A stretch of DNA of 64,000 nt from Belnapia mucosa (GTDB lineage: Bacteria > Pseudomonadota > Alphaproteobacteria > Acetobacterales > Acetobacteraceae): NCBI RefSeq assembly GCF_016775475.1, contig NZ_JAEUXJ010000004.1, positions 186,001 through 250,000 of the forward strand, in the 5' to 3' direction. Shown in pieces: positions 58,475-64,000 of the stretch (position 1 is its first letter; each line of letters starts with the position of its first letter). The notes under the pieces are model-generated. The model had not been told where the DNA came from and searched no databases. It saw only the letters and a list, made by a program, of their open reading frames with translations. The position numbers and the translations under genes are program-made.

Positions 58475-59007
58475 CCGGCCGGCGGGCGGAAGCGCGCCGG
58501 GTCCTGCGTTCCATAGGCGACATTGGTCGCCTCGACCGAGCCGCTCTGCCCCGCATGGGTGCCGGTGCTGCGGAGCATGACGCCATCCGCGGTCAGGCAG
58601 GCCTCGCCGGTATTGCCGCCATCCTCGTATTTCCAGACCGTGCAGGACTGGCCGGCGATGGTCTCGCTGCCGCCGCGGGTGAAGCGGGCGCTGGCGGGCG
58701 GCTGGCTCGGCATGGCGGCGCCTTCCATCGGCACATCCATCACCATCCGCTGCGCTTCCATCACCACGAAGACCTTCTGGGCCTTCTGGTCGACGACCGA
58801 CCAGCCGATGCCGCCCGGCATGTCGACGCGCATCTTGCCCTCGCCGGTCAGCCAGGACATCCGCATCTCCTGTCCCTGCGGCGCGCCGGGCGAGCCGCCG
58901 ACCAGCCGGTAGGTGACGCTGACATCGCGGGTCGGCTGGAGCGGGGGCCGGTCCTGCGCGAAGGCAGGGGCGGCGATCAGGCAGGCCAGGGCCAGGGCAG
59001 CGCGCAT
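58411..59007 (-). CDS. DUF4412-like secreted protein
   Basis: Periplasmic protein of 198 residues: signal [18 protein letters not shown], then a beta-rich domain with VSVTYRLVGG, KMRVDMPGGIGWSVVDQKA, and GQSCTVWKYEDGGNTGEACL, whose two Cys could pair. Proteins of this type resemble LolA-like lipid-binding folds. ATG overlaps the ftsK TGA (TGATG), so it is co-translated with ftsK. Function unknown. Confidence 0.8.
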   Translation of the reverse strand: MRAALALACLIAAPAFAQDRPPLQPTRDVSVTYRLVGGSPGAPQGQEMRMSWLTGEGKMRVDMPGGIGWSVVDQKAQKVFVVMEAQRMVMDVPMEGAAMPSQPPASARFTRGGSETIAGQSCTVWKYEDGGNTGEACLTADGVMLRSTGTHAGQSGSVEATNVAYGTQDPARFRPPAGYQPMQLPPGMAAPAGRPPAR

Positions 59008-61538
59008 CAATCCTCCTCGACGCGGCGCGTCAGCACCTCCCGCTTGCCGACATGGTTGGCGGGGCCGACGACGCCTTCCTTTTCCATCTGTTCGATCAGC
59101 TTGGCCGCGCGGTTGTAGCCGATATTCAGATGCCGCTGAATGAAGGAGGTGCTGGCCTTGCCCTCGCGGCTGACCAGCGCCACGGCCTGGTCGAACAGGC
59201 CTTTTTCGCTGTCGCTGCCTGCGGCGATGCCCGAGAGGGAGGGGCCATCGCCACCCTCCAGCTCCTCCTCCGCCTCGGTCACTTCCTCGACATAAGCCGG
59301 CTCGCCCTGCTCGCGGAGATAGTTGACCACCTTCTCCACCTCCTCGTCGGAGACGAAGGGGCCATGGACGCGGGCGACGCGGCCGCCGCCCGCCATGTGC
59401 AGCATGTCGCCCTGGCCGAGCAGCTGCTCGGCGCCCATCTCGCCGAGAATGGTGCGGCTGTCGATCTTGCTGGTGACCTGGAAGCTGATGCGGGTCGGGA
59501 AGTTGGCCTTGATGGTGCCGGTGATGACATCGACCGAGGGGCGCTGCGTCGCCATGATCACATGGATGCCGGCGGCGCGGGCCATCTGCGCCAGGCGCTG
59601 CACCGCCGCCTCGATCTCCTTGCCGGCGACGATCATCAGGTCGGCCATCTCGTCGATGACGACGACGATCATCGGCAGCGGGGCGAGGGCCAGGGGCTGC
59701 TCCTCGAAGACCGGCTTGCCGGTCTCGGGGTCGAAGCCGGTCTGCACCTTGCGGGTCAGCACCTCGCCGCGGCGGCGGGCTTCCTGCACCTTCTCGTTAT
59801 AGCCGCCGATATTGCGGACGCTGATCTGCGACATGGCGCGGTAGCGCTTCTCCATCTCGCGCACCGTCCATTTCAGCGCGCCGATGGCCTTGGGCGGCTC
59901 GGTCACGACCGGGGCCAGGAGATGCGGGATGCGGTCATAGACCGACAATTCCAGCATCTTCGGGTCGATCATGATGAAGCGGCATTCCTCCGGGCTGAAG
60001 CGATAGAGCAGCGAGAGGATCATGGTGTTGATGGCGACCGACTTGCCCGAGCCGGTGGTGCCGGCGATCAGCAGATGCGGCATGCGGGCGAGGTCGGCGA
60101 TCACCGGCTGGCCGCCGATATCCTTGCCGAGGGCCAGCGGCAGCCGGCCGGGATGGCGCACCCATTCCTCGGCGGCCATCGACTCGCTGAAATAGACCGT
60201 CTCCCGCTTCGCATTCGGCAGTTCGATGCCGATGACGTTGCGGCCGGGCACGGTGGCGATGCGGACCGCCGTGACATGCATGTTGCGGGCGATATCGTCG
60301 GCGAGGCCGATGACCCGGGCCGATTTCGTCCCCGGCGCGGGTTCCAGCTCGTACAGCGTGACCACCGGGCCCGGGTTGATGGCGGCGATGCGGCCGCGCA
60401 CGCCGTAATCCTCCAGCACCTGCTCCAACAGCCTGGCATTGGCCTGCAGAGCCTCCTCCGAAGGACGGCCGACGCGCTTGGCCGGCGGCTCCTGCAGCAG
60501 GGAGAGCGGCGGCAGGCGCCAGGGGCTGTCCCGCAGGTCCAGCTGCGGCTGGCGGGTCGGCTCGGGCCGCTTCGGCAGCGGCGGGGTGGCCGGCTTGGTC
60601 GGGCGGGTGATGACCGGCGGCGGGGCGGCGGCGATCACCGGTTCCTGCCGCGGCCCATGGGAGACCGGCGCGGCCGCGGCGGCATCGGCGGCGCGCAGCA
60701 CGCGGACGAGGTCATTGGCCGGCGGCGCCACGGGACGGCGCCGGCGCAGGCGGAACAGGCTGGCAATGCCACCGCCGATCCGGCCGAACAGGCCGCGCGC
60801 GCCACGGGCCCCGGCCCCACCGGCGCGGCTGATCCCGGCGGCACCGAATCGGGCGACGCCCCCGGCCCCGGCCCGGGCGGCCCGGCCGAGGCCGATCCAT
60901 TCGCCGGGCGAGAGGCCGAGCGCCGCGACTGTCAGCGCCAGCGCCAGGGCAACCAGCGCCACATCTCCGAGCAGCTTGCCGAAGGGGCCGAACAGCGCCT
61001 GGGTGCGGAGCGCGAGGCCGCCGCCGATGATCTCGCCGGCGACGCCGCCCGGGCCGGCGCTGGTCGGCAGGCCGGCGGGCAGCGGCGCCAGGACCAGCAT
61101 GGCGGCCAGCAGCGGCAGCGCCGCTAGCAGCGCCGCCAGCCGGGCGGGGAAGAGGCCGAGGCCACGATGCGCCGCCAGCCGCCAGGCCCAGCCGAGCAGG
61201 GCGAGGCCCGGCAGCGCCGCAGCCCAGCCGAAGCCCTGCAGCAGCACATCCGCCACCACCGCCCCGGTCGCGCCGGCGAGGTTGGCCGGCGCGCGGGCCG
61301 TCGCGGTCGAGAGCGAGGGATCGGCGGCGTCGTAGCTGGCCAGCGCCAGCAGCAGGCCGAGCCCGGCCAGGGCGCAGATCAGGCCCAGGCATTCATGCAG
61401 CCGGCGCCGCAGCGCGGCCTTCACCGCTGGCGAGGCGAAGCGGCGGACGCCGCCCTGGGCGGCATTTCCGCCCGCCTGGGAACGGGTGCTGGAGGTGGTG
61501 CTGGGCCGGTCGGAGGCACTCAGGCGGGGCGCAGGCAT
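59007..61538 (-). CDS. ftsK: FtsK DNA translocase
   Basis: Septum-anchored motor that clears and aligns chromosome ends at division, 843 residues. N-terminal region has about four membrane helices (to about residue 220), then a Pro/Ala-rich linker (about 270-370), the alpha/beta motor with [18 protein letters not shown] (Walker A, Lys499), [13 protein letters not shown] (Walker B) and [20 protein letters not shown], and a C-terminal gamma domain ([24 protein letters not shown]) that reads KOPS sites. Start taken at ATG 61538; a TTG 33 bases upstream is possible. Only about four helices and a short linker are seen. Confidence 0.96.
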   Translation of the reverse strand: MPAPRLSASDRPSTTSSTRSQAGGNAAQGGVRRFASPAVKAALRRRLHECLGLICALAGLGLLLALASYDAADPSLSTATARAPANLAGATGAVVADVLLQGFGWAAALPGLALLGWAWRLAAHRGLGLFPARLAALLAALPLLAAMLVLAPLPAGLPTSAGPGGVAGEIIGGGLALRTQALFGPFGKLLGDVALVALALALTVAALGLSPGEWIGLGRAARAGAGGVARFGAAGISRAGGAGARGARGLFGRIGGGIASLFRLRRRRPVAPPANDLVRVLRAADAAAAAPVSHGPRQEPVIAAAPPPVITRPTKPATPPLPKRPEPTRQPQLDLRDSPWRLPPLSLLQEPPAKRVGRPSEEALQANARLLEQVLEDYGVRGRIAAINPGPVVTLYELEPAPGTKSARVIGLADDIARNMHVTAVRIATVPGRNVIGIELPNAKRETVYFSESMAAEEWVRHPGRLPLALGKDIGGQPVIADLARMPHLLIAGTTGSGKSVAINTMILSLLYRFSPEECRFIMIDPKMLELSVYDRIPHLLAPVVTEPPKAIGALKWTVREMEKRYRAMSQISVRNIGGYNEKVQEARRRGEVLTRKVQTGFDPETGKPVFEEQPLALAPLPMIVVVIDEMADLMIVAGKEIEAAVQRLAQMARAAGIHVIMATQRPSVDVITGTIKANFPTRISFQVTSKIDSRTILGEMGAEQLLGQGDMLHMAGGGRVARVHGPFVSDEEVEKVVNYLREQGEPAYVEEVTEAEEELEGGDGPSLSGIAAGSDSEKGLFDQAVALVSREGKASTSFIQRHLNIGYNRAAKLIEQMEKEGVVGPANHVGKREVLTRRVEED

Positions 61539-61607
61539 GGGGCGCGGAATCCGGTTCAGAACAGTCCCCAAGGATAGCGCGTAAAGGGTTGCCGGACCAA
61601 GGAATCA

Positions 61608-61640
61608 ACAAGAAGGGCGCCGACCCTGCGGCCGGCGCCC
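61608..61640 (-). terminator. Rho-independent terminator after the TorF-like gene
   Basis: On the minus strand GGGCGCCG/CGGCGCCC forms an 8-bp stem (61640-61615) followed by TTCTTGTTG. It lies 25 bases past the TorF-like stop. Confidence 0.75.
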
Positions 61641-61664
61641 TGTCACCATTCCGGAGCGGGAGGA

Positions 61665-62474
61665 TCAGAAGACGCGGCTGAGGGTGAAGAGCACCCGGCC
61701 GTCGCAGATGCGCTGGCCGCCATCGGCCCGCCCGGCCACGGGGGCGCATTCGCGCTTGCTGATATCCGTCCCATACCAGCCGACCGCCGCAGTCACGCCG
61801 GCATAGATCTCACGCGAGACGCCGATCGAGTACCAGAGATAGTCGGGCGTGCCGAAGAAGGCGTTGCGCTGGATCCACTGATGACCCAGCCGACCGGAGG
61901 CGGTGAAGCCATAGGGCAGCGTCACATCGGCGCCACCCTCGATATAGAAGCCATCGCCCGAGCGGCCGAAGAAATTGGGCGAATAGTTGAAGGCACCGAG
62001 CAGCTTCACGGTATCGATCGTGTAGGTCGCCTTGACCGCGACCTCATGGTACTCGTTCAGCTGCGTCCCCGGCGCCTTGTCCTGGCCCGGATAGAGATAG
62101 CCCACATAGCCCACATCCAGCGCGACGCCGGCCAGTTCGAACCGGTAGCCGGCGAGGATGTCGAGTTCCTGCCGCGTGTCGTTCCAGGGATTGGCCAGGA
62201 ACTTCGCGTTGCTGACGAAGGTGCCGATATAGAAGCCGCTCTCGTGCTGGATGTCGGCGGTGCCCTGGAAGGCCCAGTTGTTGCGCGTCTGGCTGATGCC
62301 GCGGAAGAGGTAGTCGTTCGAGACGGCGGGCGTCAGCGTGACTGTCAGGCCCAGCTGTTCGATCGTGGTCTGCGCCGCCGCCGGGAGCGCCGGCAGCACC
62401 AGGGCCGCGGCCGCGATGCAGGCATTGCGGATCGCCGTGAGCGGCCGGGCGAGAAGGCCGGGCTGAATTCTCAT
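61665..62474 (-). CDS. TorF-family putative outer-membrane protein
   Basis: Predicted beta-barrel of 269 residues. Sec signal (AIRNACIAAAALVLPALPAAAQ), then LTVTLTPAVSNDYLFRGISQTRNNWAFQGTAD, the hallmark of the TIGR02001/TorF family, alternating amphipathic strands and a C-terminal aromatic (LFTLSRVF), as needed for BAM insertion. Two Cys near the C-terminus may pair. The role is unknown; it lies after amtB but is separated from it by a strong terminator, so it has its own promoter. Confidence 0.88.
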   Translation of the reverse strand: MRIQPGLLARPLTAIRNACIAAAALVLPALPAAAQTTIEQLGLTVTLTPAVSNDYLFRGISQTRNNWAFQGTADIQHESGFYIGTFVSNAKFLANPWNDTRQELDILAGYRFELAGVALDVGYVGYLYPGQDKAPGTQLNEYHEVAVKATYTIDTVKLLGAFNYSPNFFGRSGDGFYIEGGADVTLPYGFTASGRLGHQWIQRNAFFGTPDYLWYSIGVSREIYAGVTAAVGWYGTDISKRECAPVAGRADGGQRICDGRVLFTLSRVF

Positions 62475-62517
62475 CTCTGCTTAACCCCCAGGTTTCGATT
62501 GGGTAACGTCAATGGAT

Positions 62518-62554
62518 AAAAAAAGGGCCGGAGGGGGCGATCCCCATCCGGCCC
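62518..62554 (-). terminator. Rho-independent terminator after amtB
   Basis: On the minus strand GGGCCGGA/TCCGGCCC makes an 8-bp stem (62554-62525) with a 14-base loop, followed by TTTTTTTA. It lies just past the amtB stop. Confidence 0.92.
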
Positions 62555-62562
62555 ATCCTGGA

Positions 62563-63897
62563 TCAGGCGATGCGCTCGCCGTGCTGGGTGACGTCGAGAC
62601 CCTCGCGCTCCTCCTCCTCCGGCACCCGGAGGCCGACGATCACGTCGGTGACCTTCAGCAGGATGAAGCTGGCGATCGCGGTGTAGCCGATGACGGCGAC
62701 GGTCGCGTACACCTGGGTCAGGAACTGGTCGAAGGACCCGCTATAGCCATCCGGCACTGCCGTGGTGGCCGAGAGGGCGCCATAGGCGAAGACGCCGGTC
62801 AGCAGGCTGCCGATGATGCCGCAGACGCCATGCACGCCGAAGGCATCGAGGCTGTCGTCATAGCCGCAGAGATGCTTGAGGCCGGTCGCACCCCAGAAGC
62901 CGCCGAGGCCCGCGACGACGCCGATGATCAGCGCCGGCACCGGCAGCACGAAGCCGCTGGCGGGGGTGATGGCGACGAGGCCCGCGACCGCGCCGGAGAT
63001 GGCGCCCAGCACGCTCGGCTTGCCCTTGGTCGCCCATTCGGCAAACAGCCAGGTGAGCGCCGCGACGCCCGCCGCGATCTGGGTGACCAGCATCGCCATG
63101 CCCGCGCGCGCGCCGGCCCCACCGGCCGAGCCCGCATTGAAGCCGAACCAGCCCACCCAGAGCAGTGCGGCGCCGATGACCGCCAGCGCCAGGTTGTAGG
63201 GCGACATGTTGTCATGGCCGTAGCCGACGCGCTTGCCGAGGACGAGGGCGCTGACCAGGCCCGCCACGCCGGCATTGATATGGACCACCGTGCCGCCGGC
63301 GAAGTCGAGCGCGCCGAGGGCGAAGATCCAGCCATTCGGATGCCAGACCCAATGGGCGATCGGCGAATAGACCAGCAAGGACCACAGCACGCTGAACAGC
63401 ACCATAGCGCTGAACCGCATGCGGTCGGCGAAGGCGCCGGTGATGAGGGCCGGGGTGATGATGGCGAAGGTCATCTGGAACATCAGGAAGACCGTCTCGG
63501 GGATGGTGAAGGCCACCGCCCCGTCGCCGCTGCCGAGCGTAAAGGGCTTGTCCCAATTCTCGGCCAGGCCTGAGAGGAAGAGCTTCGACAGGTCGCCGAA
63601 CCAGGGGCCGCCCTCGCCGAAGGCGATGCTGTAGCCGGCCACCATCCAGACCACCGTCACCAGCGCGGTGATGGTGAAGCTCTGCATCATGGTCGCCAGC
63701 ACGTTCTTCTTGCGGACCATGCCCGCATAGAACAGCGCCAGGCCGGGGATGGTCATCATCAGCACCAGGGCGGTGCTGATCAGCATCCAGGCGGTGTCGC
63801 CGGTATCGATCTTCGGGCCATCCTGCGCCATGGCCGGTGTCGCGGCGAGCAACGCGACGGCCAGCGGCGCCAGCGCGCGTGCGGGCATCCTCATCAT
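62563..63897 (-). CDS. amtB: AmtB ammonium transporter
   Basis: Trimeric inner-membrane ammonium channel, 444 residues with 11 helices after a cleavable signal (APLAVALLAATPAMAQ). The twin-His pore is present: VVHINAGVAG and FGVHGVCGIIG; MVRKKNVLATMMQSF and DFAGGTVVHI are family signatures. I chose ATG 63897 because AGGGG lies eight bases upstream. It lies 35 bp after the PII gene on the same strand, the conserved glnK-amtB operon. Expression is likely NtrC/sigma-54 dependent, from a promoter outside the window. Confidence 0.96.
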   Translation of the reverse strand: MMRMPARALAPLAVALLAATPAMAQDGPKIDTGDTAWMLISTALVLMMTIPGLALFYAGMVRKKNVLATMMQSFTITALVTVVWMVAGYSIAFGEGGPWFGDLSKLFLSGLAENWDKPFTLGSGDGAVAFTIPETVFLMFQMTFAIITPALITGAFADRMRFSAMVLFSVLWSLLVYSPIAHWVWHPNGWIFALGALDFAGGTVVHINAGVAGLVSALVLGKRVGYGHDNMSPYNLALAVIGAALLWVGWFGFNAGSAGGAGARAGMAMLVTQIAAGVAALTWLFAEWATKGKPSVLGAISGAVAGLVAITPASGFVLPVPALIIGVVAGLGGFWGATGLKHLCGYDDSLDAFGVHGVCGIIGSLLTGVFAYGALSATTAVPDGYSGSFDQFLTQVYATVAVIGYTAIASFILLKVTDVIVGLRVPEEEEREGLDVTQHGERIA

Positions 63898-63932
63898 TAT
63901 TGTCCCCTGCATCCTACGTGAGCGGTAGCGGC

Positions 63933-64000
63933 CTAGAGCGCCGCGGTATCGGTCTCGCCGGTGCGGATGCGCAACGCGCGCTCCACATCCAGCACGAAGA
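63933..64000 (-). CDS. glnK: PII signalling protein (GlnK/GlnB), C-terminal end only
   Basis: The last 22 codons read FVLDVERALRIRTGETDTAAL and stop, matching the PII C-terminus (…VRIRTGE…). PII proteins bind ATP/ADP and 2-oxoglutarate and block AmtB when nitrogen is plentiful. Position directly upstream of amtB suggests glnK. The rest, including the uridylylation T-loop, lies beyond the window. Confidence 0.9.
   Translation of the reverse strand, partial: FVLDVERALRIRTGETDTAAL

Noticed and set aside
59052..61127. A 691-residue plus-strand frame opposite ftsK
   Set aside because: Antisense shadow of ftsK, which has intact Walker motifs.
63930..63940. CTAGAGCG at the glnK stop, like the start of the palindromic element
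   Set aside because: Only eight bases match and no inverted arm follows, so chance is the simplest explanation.

Overview
The window is dense, very GC-rich DNA with short intergenic gaps and many 4-base ATGA/GTGA overlaps between genes. It looks like the chromosome of an alphaproteobacterium, most likely an Acetobacteraceae of the Roseomonas type. The support is a MucR regulator, a Fur-OlsB pair, a SAM-II riboswitch in front of metZ, a 41-residue ribosomal protein L36, several orphan TctC-type binding proteins and a System I cytochrome c maturation operon. The genus is an inference; there is no rRNA here. I see no phage, plasmid, CRISPR array or transposase gene.

Layout. 0-5.4 kb (minus): pqiABC envelope lipid-transport genes followed by an EmrA/EmrB-type efflux pair that runs off the left edge. 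5.6-7.2 kb: M29 aminopeptidase and a SugE/Gdx-type SMR exporter with a possible guanidine-responsive leader. 7.3-12.8 kb (minus): oxyR, acyl-CoA dehydrogenase, rpmJ, cytochrome P450, class II aldolase and a TctC binding protein. 12.9-15.8 kb (plus): peroxiredoxin (ahpC), ahpD and an EAL phosphodiesterase, with ahpC divergent from oxyR. 15.8-26.9 kb: a catabolic block with an MBL hydrolase, a 2-hydroxyacid dehydrogenase, an SDR, an M20 amidase translationally coupled to hyuA and hyuB, an amino-acid-type ABC binding protein, a D-aminoacylase and a small membrane protein. 26.9-29 kb: a membrane-anchored cytochrome c with two heme domains, and a DUF2189-like membrane protein. 29-37.9 kb: three luciferase-like flavin monooxygenases, a class II aldolase and a Pot-type ABC importer with a fused permease; a CTAG-bounded palindromic element separates two convergent genes.

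38-45.6 kb (plus): one tightly coupled run ccmC-D-E-F-G-H-I, a lauroyl-type acyltransferase and a KpsC-like Kdo transferase. 45.6-48.5 kb (minus): a TctC protein, a repeat-rich hypothetical, a glycosyltransferase-like protein and tRNA-Gly(CCC). 48.6-55.5 kb: SAM-II riboswitch-metZ, apaG, olsB-fur, mucR, a TusA-like protein, rimI-tsaB, xth and an FAH-family hydrolase. 55.6-59 kb: a structured candidate small RNA ending in a strong terminator, a class I amidotransferase, lolA, a GT2-like protein and a DUF4412-like secreted protein. 59-64 kb (minus): ftsK, a TorF-like outer-membrane protein, amtB and the 3' end of glnK/glnB.

How the genes work together. Clear functional units are envelope lipid transport and efflux (pqi/emr), peroxide defence (oxyR/ahpCD), c-type heme attachment (ccm, with a cytochrome c 10 kb away), methionine synthesis under SAM control, and ammonium uptake with its PII regulator. 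Cyclic-amide and N-acyl amino acid breakdown (18.6-26.9 kb) is the best candidate for a poorly described pathway. The acyltransferase/KpsC-like pair at the end of the ccm run is the best candidate for an undescribed glycolipid step. All functions come from reading motifs by eye; no database search was run.
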